A DNA stretch of 64,000 nucleotides from assembly GCF_019710585.1 (NCBI RefSeq), contig NZ_JAIFZQ010000021.1:1-64000 (forward strand), in the 5' to 3' direction. Shown here in pieces: positions 1-7,426 of this stretch. The first letter of the stretch is position 1. Every line of letters starts with the position of its first letter. The notes under the pieces were generated by a model. That model was given only the letters and a program-made list of their open reading frames with translations, had not been told where the DNA came from and ran no database searches. Position numbers and translations under genes: made by a program. The stretch comes from Arthrobacter sp. MAHUQ-56. GTDB taxonomy: Bacteria; Actinomycetota; Actinomycetes; Actinomycetales; Micrococcaceae.

Positions 1-98
1 AAATCGGTATCAACAAACATGGCACACTATTGAGTTCTCAAACAACAGACACACCCGGCACCACCCAAACCAAACATTCAGGATCGCTCCGGAGCAAC
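1..98 (-). other. 16S rRNA operon leader (gene lies left of the window)
   Basis: Read on the minus strand, positions 23-49 give TGTTTGAGAACTCAATAGTG, the antitermination/processing element found just upstream of 16S rRNA genes in actinobacteria. It is followed by the GTTTGTTGATACCGATTT type of sequence that leads into 16S precursors in Arthrobacter relatives. A GCTCCGGAGC hairpin lies at about 86-97. The 16S gene itself is not in the window; that it starts just left of position 1 is inference from this leader. Confidence 0.75.
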
Positions 99-104
99 TT
101 TCCA

Positions 105-133
105 AACTTACCCGACCCACCAGCACTTGGCAA
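105..133 (-). promoter_or_regulatory. rRNA operon promoter
   Basis: On the minus strand a -35 TTGCCA (128-133) is separated by exactly 17 bases from a -10 TAAGTT (105-110). Transcription would start near 98 and run left into the leader with the boxA-like element. The stretch 134-419 upstream holds no gene that I can support and is relatively rich in A/T runs, as upstream regions of rRNA promoters often are. Confidence 0.65.
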
Positions 134-419
134 ATCCACGTTTCCGCGACCACCAACACCAGGATCAGCCCCCACCCACACAACAGCACGCTCAAAAGCG
201 AACCATTTTCCAGGCCGTTCAGAAGGGGGTTTGGCCGCTATTTTTCCGCTTCAGCGGCGGCGACTCAGAAAACAATACACGCCCCACAACCCCACCGCAA
301 ATCCACCCTCCGGCGCCTCCGGTCCCCCGGAATTCCGCGGCAGAAGGGGCCATCGGGGCACCCCGCCGGCCCTCCGCCGTCGCAATGTCTTTGTGTGGGC
401 TGCGGCACAGAAAGAGCAA

Positions 420-455
420 TGCCGTGGACACCTCCCGGAAGAGGTGTCCACGGCA
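420..455 (-). terminator. hairpin terminator after the PASTA lipoprotein gene
   Basis: A perfect 15-bp inverted repeat (arms 420-434 and 441-455, six-base loop) lies 16 bases after the stop of the lipoprotein gene. On the minus strand it is followed by a T-rich stretch (TTGCTCTTTCTG). It also separates that gene from the rRNA promoter downstream. Confidence 0.65.
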
Positions 456-471
456 GGATTCCCGAAGTCAG

Positions 472-1191
472 CTACTGACGCCAGCGGGATCGCGTATCTG
501 TAGCCGACGGCTTACAGGTGTAGGTGGTCCCCTTGGCGCTTAGACCCATGGCCCCAGTCGGGGAACAAAACGCACCGGGGGTTACTCCGTCGACGGTCGC
601 TTGCGCTTGTGCCGGTGCTTGGACCGGAGCGGGGACAGCCTTCTGGGCAGCTGCTTGCTCGGCGGCTGCCTTGGCAGCGGCATCCCGCGCGGCCTGGTCC
701 GCGGCAGCCTTCGCCGCAGCGGCCTGTTCGGCAGCGGCCTTATCAGCGGCAGCCTTCGCCGCAGCGGCCTGTTCTGCTGCGACCTTGTCGGCTGCAGCCT
801 TCGCCGCAGCGGCCTTCTCCGCAGCGATATCGTCAAGGCTCTTGACGCCGAGATGCACTGCGGAGCCCTTGGCCGCCTGTGCGCCGTTGGCGGGGTCCTG
901 TGAAATCACCTGCCAGTTCTTCTTGACGATGACCGACTTGCCGTGGGCGGTGTCCACGGCCTCGACCTTGAGCCCGAGGCGTTCCAGCTGATCGGTCGCT
1001 TTGTCCAGGGTGAGGCCAACCACCCCGGGAACTGTGACGTTCTCCGTTGTCTGCGAAACAGCGGTTGCCGTGGCTGCCGGCTGCGTCGCCTCCTGCTTCC
1101 CGCCGCATCCAGTCAGCAGAAGCCCGGTCAGCACGGCCAGCGCCAGCGTCTTCTGCAACGTGCCGACGGCAGGTTTGGAACTTTCTTGCAT
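472..1191 (-). CDS. PASTA-domain lipoprotein with alanine-rich repeat region
   Basis: This 239-aa protein starts at the ATG directly preceded by GGGGGAAAC; an upstream extension would be untypical. Residues 1-29 form a lipoprotein signal ending in LLTGC, with Cys29 as the lipidated residue. Residues about 53-116 are a PASTA domain, the fold that binds peptidoglycan or beta-lactams in Ser/Thr kinases and PBPs. Residues 121-186 are an Ala/Lys/Glu/Asp/Gln repeat likely to form a long helix, followed by a short Pro/Ala linker. The tail at 201-239 has two Cys (209, 226) and ends in RWRQ, a small module seen on several actinobacterial surface proteins. It probably sits on the outer face of the membrane spanning into the wall. 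It follows the HNH/excalibur gene with a 49-base gap, so the two may be co-transcribed. Confidence 0.8.
   Translation of the reverse strand: MQESSKPAVGTLQKTLALAVLTGLLLTGCGGKQEATQPAATATAVSQTTENVTVPGVVGLTLDKATDQLERLGLKVEAVDTAHGKSVIVKKNWQVISQDPANGAQAAKGSAVHLGVKSLDDIAAEKAAAAKAAADKVAAEQAAAAKAAADKAAAEQAAAAKAAADQAARDAAAKAAAEQAAAQKAVPAPVQAPAQAQATVDGVTPGAFCSPTGAMGLSAKGTTYTCKPSATDTRSRWRQ
634..831 (-). repeat. in-gene 45-bp tandem repeat encoding an Ala-rich helix
   Basis: The stretch encodes a degenerate 15-residue unit of the type EQAAAAKAAADKAAA (about four copies), and the DNA copies share long identical blocks such as CTTCGCCGCAGCGGCC. Copy-number change by slippage would stay in frame. Confidence 0.7.
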
Positions 1192-1240
1192 GTTTCCCCC
1201 TGGGAATGGTTGTGATGGTGATGGAAGGACGTGGGCGCCG

Positions 1241-2572
1241 CTACTCGCAGGCAATGCCGTCGGAGTCACGGTCAAGTGCGGAGCGGTAGCCTGCCTGGCC
1301 GGCGTACAGCGGCGCAGCTCCCGCCGCCCGTGCCGCCGCGCAGTTGGCGTAGTAGGCAGCGGCCGGCGCAGGAGCCGGTGCAACAGGTGCCGGAGCAACA
1401 GGCGCCGGAGCTACAGGAGTGGCGGGAGCCACGGCAGCAGGGGCCGGAGCCGGTTCAATGACAGGTGCGGTCTGGTTTGTTGGCGCCAACTGCCCCGCGC
1501 AATCGCCCAGGATGCGGGCCATCGCGTCGTGTTCCGCCTGGGTGACCCACAAGCCGTACGTCGCCTTGACCGAAATCTGCCGGGCTACGTACTCGCACCG
1601 GAAAGCCTTGTTGGGCGGCAGCCAGGTGGCGGCGTCGCCGTCGCCCTTCTTGATGTTCGTGGGCCCGTCTGTCGCCTGCAGGTTCAACGGATCGTTGGCG
1701 AAGGCGGTCCGCTGCTCCACCGTCAGCTGCTGGGCACCCTTCTGCCAGGCATCGCTCAACGCCACCACATGGTCGATCTGCACGGCGCTGCTGGTGCCGG
1801 AACCGCGGACAAAGCTGATGCTCGTGCCCGTGTAGGGGTCGGCCAGGGTGCCCGACTGAACCTTGCAGGGCACGCTGTTCGTGTACGTGATGCCGGTCAG
1901 GTCCCGCTTGAGGATGTCGTTGCGGGTGTCGCAGCCGTTGCGGTCAACGTCCGCCCACGCCTGGCCGAACAGGGCACGGTCGTACCCCGTCTTCGGCGCC
2001 CGGCCCTTGATGGGAAGGGTGGCCAGCAGGTCCAGCGCCCTGGTGGCGTAGGCGGGCTGCGCGTTGGGCGCGGTGGCCGCAACACCTGCCGCCAGAACGT
2101 ACGGGGTGTCCGGGTCCAGCGGTTCGCCGGGTTCCTGCGCCGCCGGGGTCGGCGTCGGAGTGGACGACGGCGACGGCTTGGACGGGGCGGTGGCGCTTGC
2201 CTTCGCGGTCGCCGCCTTGGCAGCGCTCCCGGACGACGCCGCCTCCAGGTCTGCGCTTGATACGTGCGGCAGAGCGATGCCCCCGCCGATGAAAAGGACA
2301 AGGGACCCGGCAAGCGCGACGGCCCCGGCCTTGCGCCGGGCGGGTAGCCATGCCCAGGAGCGCCGGCCAGTGGCAAGAACGTACAAACCGGTGAGCGCAG
2401 CGGTGATGGCCAGGAAGATGAGCGCCAGGCCGATCCCCCTGCTCAGTGCGCCGAGGAGCATGAACAGGGCGGTGATGCCGCCGACGATGAAGGTGGAGGC
2501 ACGGGGCTTGCGCTGCGGCTCCGGCCGGCGCGCAGGCGGAACAGACCCGGGAAGGGTTCGGTGATCGGACAT
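1241..2572 (-). CDS. membrane protein with HNH nuclease-like (DUF1524) and excalibur domains
   Basis: The 443-aa product starts at ATG after GGGGAAACA. Three hydrophobic segments at about 27-45, 46-67 and 84-103 anchor it. A Ser/Thr/Pro linker (115-155) leads to a DUF1524/HNH-like domain at about 160-356 with IDHVVAL (266-272), NDPLNL (293-298), the following Asn/Lys-Gly, and LPPN (318-321), the usual order of HNH residues in this actinobacterial family. A Pro/Ala/Val linker (367-405) leads to an excalibur calcium-binding module (407-443) ending in DRDSDGIACE. The expected location is membrane-bound with the nuclease domain outside. Family members are annotated as secreted nucleases; a role in DNA scavenging or defence is inference only. 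Confidence 0.8.
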   Translation of the reverse strand: MSDHRTLPGSVPPARRPEPQRKPRASTFIVGGITALFMLLGALSRGIGLALIFLAITAALTGLYVLATGRRSWAWLPARRKAGAVALAGSLVLFIGGGIALPHVSSADLEAASSGSAAKAATAKASATAPSKPSPSSTPTPTPAAQEPGEPLDPDTPYVLAAGVAATAPNAQPAYATRALDLLATLPIKGRAPKTGYDRALFGQAWADVDRNGCDTRNDILKRDLTGITYTNSVPCKVQSGTLADPYTGTSISFVRGSGTSSAVQIDHVVALSDAWQKGAQQLTVEQRTAFANDPLNLQATDGPTNIKKGDGDAATWLPPNKAFRCEYVARQISVKATYGLWVTQAEHDAMARILGDCAGQLAPTNQTAPVIEPAPAPAAVAPATPVAPAPVAPAPVAPAPAPAAAYYANCAAARAAGAAPLYAGQAGYRSALDRDSDGIACE

Positions 2573-2852
2573 TGTTTCCCCATTGATGCGGACCACGAAC
2601 AGGGCCCTGCATTTGCCGGGCCTGCTGCTAAGCCCGACAAACTTGTTGTCCGGAGCCTATGTCCTGTTCAGGGCGCCTTCGCCCCGCTTCCGCATTCCTC
2701 AGCCAACATTCAGCCACTCTTGATGCAACCTTGAGGAACCGTTGCATATTCGGGCTTCGGCACTTAACATCCCGGCGCAAAACCAGGTCCGGACAAACGC
2801 GGGACGGGACATCCCATTCCCAGCCGGATGCGTCAAGGCTAAAGTGGCCCGC

Positions 2853-3245
2853 ATGCAGATGCGCCTCGAGGTTGTCCAGGTCCCGGTGTCCGACGTCGAC
2901 AGGTCGAAGGCGTTCTACACCGAGAAACTCGGCTTCGTCCTGGACCACGACGTGGAGCACATTCCCGGGATGCGCGTGGTCCAGCTGACGCCTCCGGGTT
3001 CCGCGGCTTCGATCGTCATCGGCACGGGTATGACCGCCATGGCACCGGGCAGCCTCGAGGGGCTGCAGCTTGTAGTCCCGGACATCACGGAAGTCAGGAA
3101 CGAGCTGGTAGGGCGCGGCGCGGCCATCAGCGACATCCAGGACCTTGGGGGCGTCCTGTTCGCCTACTTCAGCGACCCCGACGGCAACCGCTGGGTGGTG
3201 CAGGAGCAGACGCCGCCAGCAGTCCGCGGCGCCTACAACCCGTAG
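2853..3245 (+). CDS. VOC-superfamily (glyoxalase/bleomycin-resistance-like) protein
   Basis: A 130-aa single-domain protein opening with RLEVVQVPVSDVDRSKAFY and ending with FSDPDGNRWVVQEQ, the two halves of a vicinal-oxygen-chelate fold. Such proteins bind a divalent metal and act as glyoxalases, dioxygenases or antibiotic-binding proteins; the substrate cannot be told from sequence. The ATG at 2853 is chosen because the fold begins there; ATG at 2859 is also possible and neither has a strong ribosome-binding site. It converges on the lacI gene with a 24-base gap. Confidence 0.75.
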   Translation: MQMRLEVVQVPVSDVDRSKAFYTEKLGFVLDHDVEHIPGMRVVQLTPPGSAASIVIGTGMTAMAPGSLEGLQLVVPDITEVRNELVGRGAAISDIQDLGGVLFAYFSDPDGNRWVVQEQTPPAVRGAYNP

Positions 3246-3269
3246 GCAGCCACAGGCAACGCGGGCGGC

Positions 3270-4295
3270 CTACTTCCCGGCGGGGGGCGCCGTCGAGCCA
3301 CGCACCACCAGTTCGGTGCCCAGCTCGATCCGCTGCGGTAATTCCTCGTCCCCGTCCAGGTGGCGGAGCAGCGCCCGCATAGCCGTTTCGGCCATCTGCA
3401 CCACCGGCTGGCGAATGGTGGTCAGCCCGGGCTCCACCCACTCGGCGGCAGGAATGTCGTCGAACCCGATGATGGACAGATCCTCCGGAATCCGGAGCCC
3501 GGCAGCCCGCGCCGCCCGGTAGGCGCCCAGCGCTTGGTCGTCATTGCCGGTGAAGATCGCCGTGGGCCGGTTTGGCAGCTCCAGCAGCTTGCGGGTGGCG
3601 GCCTCGCCGGCTTCGATCGAGAAATCGCCCGGCACCATGAGCGCCGGGTCCAGGGCAATACCGGCCCGGCGGAGCGCCGCACTGTAGCCGTCCTCGCGGG
3701 CGCTGCTGCACTGCAGGTCCTCGCGCCCGCCGATCATGGCGATCCTCTTGTGCCCCAGCTGCAGCAGGTGGTCGGTGGCCGAGTAGCCGCCTTCCCAGTT
3801 GGCCGCGCCCACCGTCATCAGGTCCGGACCGGGCTGGCCCACGGGATCGATCAGCACCACCGGGATTCCCAGTGACTTGACCCGTTGGATCTGCTTGGCG
3901 TCCAGCTGGTACACCGCCATCAGCAGGCCATCAGATTTCCGCTCGGCCAGGTTGGCCAGCCACGGCCGGATCCTGGAGCCGTCCAGGTTGAGGCTGCTCA
4001 CCACGGTGCCGTACCCGGCGTCCTGCGCCACGCGCTCCACGCCCTCGATGATCTCCAGCGCCCACTCGGACCCGAGGCCGGGGAACACGAGGTCCACCAG
4101 GCCGGCCTTTTGCCGGCGCTTGGCAGGCCGGCGGGCGTAGTCCCGCCGGGCGATGATCTCCTCCACCCGCGCACGGGTCTCCGCCGCCACGTGGGCGTGC
4201 CCGTTCAGGACTTTGGAGACCGTGGGGACGGAAACGCCGGCCTCCCGGGCGATCTCGCTGATCGTCGCGCGCCTGGTGTCCTGCTTGCTCACCAC
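3270..4295 (-). CDS. LacI-family transcriptional repressor of the adjacent glycoside locus
   Basis: About 341 aa. The N-terminal helix-turn-helix (TISEIAREAGVSVPTVSKVL, then the hinge helix NGHAHVAAETRARVEEII) is followed by a periplasmic-binding-protein-like effector domain from about residue 65 to the end. The GTG at 4295 lies 5 bases after AGAGGTGG; GTG at 4292 or 4304 are alternatives. It is the last gene of the oxidoreductase-PmoA-cupin series on this strand. Palindromes of one type occur 32-50 bases upstream of this start and in both promoter regions of the locus (7.3 and 16.25 kb), so it probably represses itself and the locus until a sugar binds. The effector is unknown. Confidence 0.85.
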   Translation of the reverse strand: MVSKQDTRRATISEIAREAGVSVPTVSKVLNGHAHVAAETRARVEEIIARRDYARRPAKRRQKAGLVDLVFPGLGSEWALEIIEGVERVAQDAGYGTVVSSLNLDGSRIRPWLANLAERKSDGLLMAVYQLDAKQIQRVKSLGIPVVLIDPVGQPGPDLMTVGAANWEGGYSATDHLLQLGHKRIAMIGGREDLQCSSAREDGYSAALRRAGIALDPALMVPGDFSIEAGEAATRKLLELPNRPTAIFTGNDDQALGAYRAARAAGLRIPEDLSIIGFDDIPAAEWVEPGLTTIRQPVVQMAETAMRALLRHLDGDEELPQRIELGTELVVRGSTAPPAGK

Positions 4296-4326
4296 GGAAA
4301 CCACCTCTCAACCGGACTCGCCGGCG

Positions 4327-4345
4327 CTAGTTATCGGAAAGTTCC
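4327..4345. promoter_or_regulatory. candidate LacI autoregulatory operator
   Basis: CTAGTTATCGGAAAGTTCC overlaps the stop codon of the cupin gene just before lacI. It matches 13 of 19 positions of the site at 16249 (GAAACTATCGTAAAGTTTC), including the central TATCG and the AAAGTT of the right arm. Because its left arm is degenerate it may be a weak site or chance. Confidence 0.4.
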
Positions 4346-5058
4346 CACGTCTGGATCCGGCCGCACATGCCGTAGATCCTGAGGTTTTCCCGTTTTCCCA
4401 TGGTAGTTCTGGCGTCGGCCAGATAGAAACTTTCTGCCGTGTCCAGGGCCGCCAATTGCTGCCGGGTGGCCGCTGCCTGCCGGGCCGCTCCCCCGGCCAG
4501 AAGTTCCGCCCATTGCCCGGTCCTGGCCCTGACCAGCCGGGCAGCCGCCGCGTGGAAGCCGGCCAGGGCGTCCGGCCCGGATTCCAGCACGGCCTCCTTG
4601 AGCGAAAAGTACCCTTCCAGCGCCAGGTCACGACGGCGGCGGGCGGCTTTCTCCCCGTCGGCCAGTCCGGCGTCGGCGTCCTTGTGCTCCAGGGCGGCAG
4701 CGCGGTGGTACCTTTCGGGGTCCGCAAGGTACTCCGGCGGGAAGGTCATCACAGCGTCGCCATGCTCGGGCAGTCCCGCGTTCTGCATCACCACCAGGAC
4801 CTTCAGGTCGCCGGAATCATTGATGGCCCTGTGCACGGTCCCGGGGGTGAACCACAGGACCACGCCCGGGACCAGCGGGGTGGATGTGTAGCCGCGGGAG
4901 TCCAGGGTTTCAAGACGTCCGGAACCGGACAGCACCACGTAGGCCTCCGTGGAGGCGGTGTGCACGTGCGGGGAGCCGCCTGCGGCGCCGTCGGCTCCGG
5001 GCCAGTCGTAGATGCTGATCTCGGACAGTCCGGTGGCGCCCGGAAAGGTGGACCCCAC
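4327..5058 (-). CDS. cupin-domain protein of the LacI-controlled locus
   Basis: About 243 aa if translation starts at GTG 5058, immediately after the stop of the upstream gene, implying translational coupling; no strong ribosome site is seen. The cupin core (residues about 10-110) has GGSPHVHTASTEAYVVLSGSG and a later PGTVHR, which supply the metal-binding His/Glu set. The C-terminal half is mainly helical with many Ala/Arg and contains no domain I recognise. Proteins of this kind are common beside sugar genes in actinobacteria, but no reaction can be assigned. It probably acts in the cytoplasm on the same sugar intermediate as the oxidoreductase encoded upstream. Confidence 0.7.
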   Translation of the reverse strand: MGSTFPGATGLSEISIYDWPGADGAAGGSPHVHTASTEAYVVLSGSGRLETLDSRGYTSTPLVPGVVLWFTPGTVHRAINDSGDLKVLVVMQNAGLPEHGDAVMTFPPEYLADPERYHRAAALEHKDADAGLADGEKAARRRRDLALEGYFSLKEAVLESGPDALAGFHAAAARLVRARTGQWAELLAGGAARQAAATRQQLAALDTAESFYLADARTTMGKRENLRIYGMCGRIQTWELSDN

Positions 5059-5060
5059 AC

Positions 5061-6035
5061 CTATGCCCAGCTGTTGAGTGCGGCCTGCGCGGCATCCGCC
5101 AGCCGCTGCGCACGTTCGGCGTCCACGCCGCCGTCGGCAATGACCACGGCGTAGCGGTACATCAGCGGCGAGCCCTCCCGCAGCGGCACCTCCGCGCTGA
5201 AGAACGGTGCCGAGCCCAGGCACGCGAACATGGACGACCTGGCAAACCACTGGTTGGGTGCTCCCGGGTTGCCCGCGTCTTCCACGAACGCAATGGTTGA
5301 GGACCGGCAGCTCCCGTCGTGTGTGCCGGTGAAGGCGATCCACGGCGAGCGCGTGCCCATGAATTCGTCAGTGCCCGTGCCGTCCTGGTTCCGGAACGTG
5401 CCGCCGGTGAACGAGCGGGGGCCGCGCCAGAACAGGCCCCCGTAGCCGGCGTTGTGGCGGCCCTCGGTGGTGGGGCTGCCGATGCTGATCTCCTCGCCGG
5501 AGATGTTGCTCATCCGGGTCTCGAAGAGGATGGCGTACGCACCCCCAGCGTGGCTGCCGGCTTCTCCTTCCAGCAGTTGAATGCCGAAGCGGCGGCTCTC
5601 CGCAATGACGGGCTCCCCTTCCTGCGAGGTCCAGGTGAGGGACTCCGAGGCGGTGATCCCGGCGTCGGACTGGTCGATCCCGGTGAAGGACCCATGGGTC
5701 ATGGCGCCGTTGTTGTCCAGGTTGGCGTACTCGGTTGTGCGCGTGTAGGTGGCGCCGCCCCAGAAGTTGTGCCTGCCGACGTTCGGCAGTGCCCAGGAAA
5801 GTCCTTTGTGCCAGACGTGGTCCCACGGGCGGGAAATGGTGACCTCGTCCCCGCCCAGGGTGGTGAGCGGGTGGAAAAACGGCCGGGGGCTCTCGTACTG
5901 GTCATCGGCCGGTTTGTAGGTATAGGTGGCGATGGGCCGGCCGTTGGCGGTGAAGGTAAGGGCTGCTCCGTCATCGTCGAAGCTGAGCCGGCCCACGGTG
6001 GCTGCCCGGGGAACGGCGCTGGCTGGTGTGGTCAT
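5061..6035 (-). CDS. PmoA-family (DUF6807) protein
   Basis: 324 aa, starting at ATG after AAGGAGATCCCC. The sequence carries the family hallmarks ESPRPFFHPL, TISRPWDHVWHKGLSWA and NFWGGATY in the first half and RNQDG followed by WIAFTGTHDG in the second. The family name methane oxygenase PmoA is historical; these are soluble proteins with no membrane segment and are not the methane monooxygenase subunit. They are repeatedly found next to Gfo/Idh/MocA oxidoreductases in sugar clusters, as here (25 bases downstream of one). Conserved His/Asp/Trp residues suggest an enzyme or sugar-binding protein, but the function is unknown. Confidence 0.75.
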   Translation of the reverse strand: MTTPASAVPRAATVGRLSFDDDGAALTFTANGRPIATYTYKPADDQYESPRPFFHPLTTLGGDEVTISRPWDHVWHKGLSWALPNVGRHNFWGGATYTRTTEYANLDNNGAMTHGSFTGIDQSDAGITASESLTWTSQEGEPVIAESRRFGIQLLEGEAGSHAGGAYAILFETRMSNISGEEISIGSPTTEGRHNAGYGGLFWRGPRSFTGGTFRNQDGTGTDEFMGTRSPWIAFTGTHDGSCRSSTIAFVEDAGNPGAPNQWFARSSMFACLGSAPFFSAEVPLREGSPLMYRYAVVIADGGVDAERAQRLADAAQAALNSWA

Positions 6036-6060
6036 GGGGATCTCCTTGGAAGTTTAGGGG

Positions 6061-7194
6061 TCAGGCGCGGGCGGAATCGAAGGCGGTTTCGTTCAGGGCT
6101 GTGGCATCCAGGACCTCGGTGCCGAGGCCGCCGCCGTCCATGCCGCCGTAGAAGGGGTGTCCGGGAACGATCACCCCGCGCCGCACCGGTTGGCCGGTGA
6201 ACGCCGAAGCGTAAATTGCGGCAGCGAGTTCCAGCGTCTGCCGCGCGGACTCCGCTCCGGCAGGAAGGGGACGGCCGGCGTCGAGCGCGTCATACATCGC
6301 CAGGAACTGGGCGCTGTGGCCGCTGCCGCGCTCCAGCGGTTGCGCGGCCCAGGCCCCGGCCACCTGCACCTCGTGGCCGGGCGCGCCGGTGATGGTCCAG
6401 TCGTCGGTGCTGTAGCCGTAGAGATGGCTCAGCTCCACGGTGGCGAATTCGCAGTCGATCCGGATATCGGAAGTTTCCCGGGGCGAGAGCAGGGAGTTGA
6501 CGATGGTGGCCACGGTCCCGTTGCGGAACCGGACCAGCGCGGCGGACAGGTCCTCCGTGGAAGTGGCGCGTGCCTGCCGGCCGGCGACCGCCGTAACCTC
6601 CTCCCAGGGGCCGAGCAGGTGCAGCAGCAGGTCGAACTGGTGGATGCCGTGGCCCATGGTGGGCCCACCGCCCTCGGCACTCCACGTGCCGCGCCAGGGC
6701 AGGTCCCAGTAGCTGTCCGGGCGGTACCAGAGGGTGTCGCAGCGGGCCACCAGGGGACGGCCGAATTCCGCCCCGCCGATCAGCTGCTGCGCTGCCGCGG
6801 AAGCATCGCCGAAGCGGTGCTGGAACACGCAGGAGAATTGGGCGCCGCCCTTCAGCTGCGCCCTCTCCAGCCGGTCGAAGTCGGCAAGGCTCAACGCAGG
6901 CGGCTTCTCGGAGAGCACGTGGACCCCTGCCTCAAGGCATTCGATGGCCTGGTCGATGTGCAGCATGGGCGGGGTGCACAGGTGCACGATGTCCGGCCTT
7001 GCCTCCGCCAGGAGGTCCGCGAGGTTCAGGTACCTGCCGGGAATGCCGTGCGCGTCCGCGAAGGCGTCCAGCCGGCCCTGGTCCACGTCGCAGGCGGCCA
7101 CGAGTTCTGCACGTCCACCCGTGCGCGCCAGGTTGTCCGCGTGTACTGCCGCGATGCCGCCGGTTCCTACGATGGCCACTTTGTACGTCCGCAT
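6061..7194 (-). CDS. Gfo/Idh/MocA-family NAD(P)-dependent sugar oxidoreductase
   Basis: 377 aa; the ATG follows GACGGAGAAC. The Rossmann half begins MRTYKVAIVGTGGIAAVHADN (GxGGIA nucleotide loop). HVLSEKPPALSL contains the Lys of the family EKP motif, and PTMGHGIHQFDLLLHLLG gives the catalytic-site GxHxxD region. This fold oxidises sugar hydroxyls (often C3 of glycosides) or carries out NAD-dependent glycoside cleavage. It is the first gene of the operon leading to PmoA, cupin and lacI, with operator-like palindromes in its promoter region. The exact substrate is not deducible. Confidence 0.85.
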   Translation of the reverse strand: MRTYKVAIVGTGGIAAVHADNLARTGGRAELVAACDVDQGRLDAFADAHGIPGRYLNLADLLAEARPDIVHLCTPPMLHIDQAIECLEAGVHVLSEKPPALSLADFDRLERAQLKGGAQFSCVFQHRFGDASAAAQQLIGGAEFGRPLVARCDTLWYRPDSYWDLPWRGTWSAEGGGPTMGHGIHQFDLLLHLLGPWEEVTAVAGRQARATSTEDLSAALVRFRNGTVATIVNSLLSPRETSDIRIDCEFATVELSHLYGYSTDDWTITGAPGHEVQVAGAWAAQPLERGSGHSAQFLAMYDALDAGRPLPAGAESARQTLELAAAIYASAFTGQPVRRGVIVPGHPFYGGMDGGGLGTEVLDATALNETAFDSARA

Positions 7195-7252
7195 GTTCTC
7201 TCCGTCTTTGCAGTAATCGCCTGTTGAAGCGGGTGGAAGGGCCGCGCGCAGA

Positions 7253-7291
7253 GAAAGTTTCGATCTCACGCTTGAACTTTCGGAACATTCC
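7253..7291. promoter_or_regulatory. LacI-type operator cluster upstream of the oxidoreductase operon
   Basis: Two sites lie 20 bp centre to centre. At 7273-7291, TGAACTTTCGGAACATTCC matches 12 of 19 positions of the site at 16249 with the same central TCG. At 7253-7262, GAAAGTTTCG is a good left half-site. They precede the minus-strand gene starting at 7194. Confidence 0.45.
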
Positions 7292-7363
7292 TTGGCCGCT
7301 GATGTCGCACCCGCTCTCAACCGTAGGAACGCCACGACGGAAGAGTCAAGGGAATTAGGCCTA

Positions 7364-7400
7364 GAAACTAAACAAAAGTTTCTGATACTTTCTTAGAAAC
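7364..7400. promoter_or_regulatory. LacI-type operator upstream of the GH3 gene
   Basis: GAAACTAAACAAAAGTTTC (7364-7382) has perfect 6-bp arms GAAACT/AGTTTC with a 7-bp spacer, the same architecture as the site at 16249 and 15 of 19 identical positions. A related half (GATACTTTC) follows at 7384, and GTTTCT...AGAAAC (7378-7400) forms an overlapping inverted repeat. The block lies 27-63 bases before the GH3 start, where a -10 element would be. Confidence 0.6.
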
Positions 7401-7426
7401 CACTTCCCCACTGCGAGGAGAAGCCC

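Noticed and set aside
10..195. 61-aa open frame on the minus strand at the left edge
   Set aside because: It lies within the rRNA promoter and leader, with no ribosome site.
5059..5343. Longer N-terminus of the cupin protein
   Set aside because: It would overlap the PmoA-like gene for 280 bases with an Arg/Gly-rich translation; the cupin fold begins near GTG 5058.
5061..6035. Annotation as methane monooxygenase subunit
   Set aside because: The PmoA family name is misleading; the protein has no transmembrane segments or copper-site pattern of particulate methane monooxygenase.
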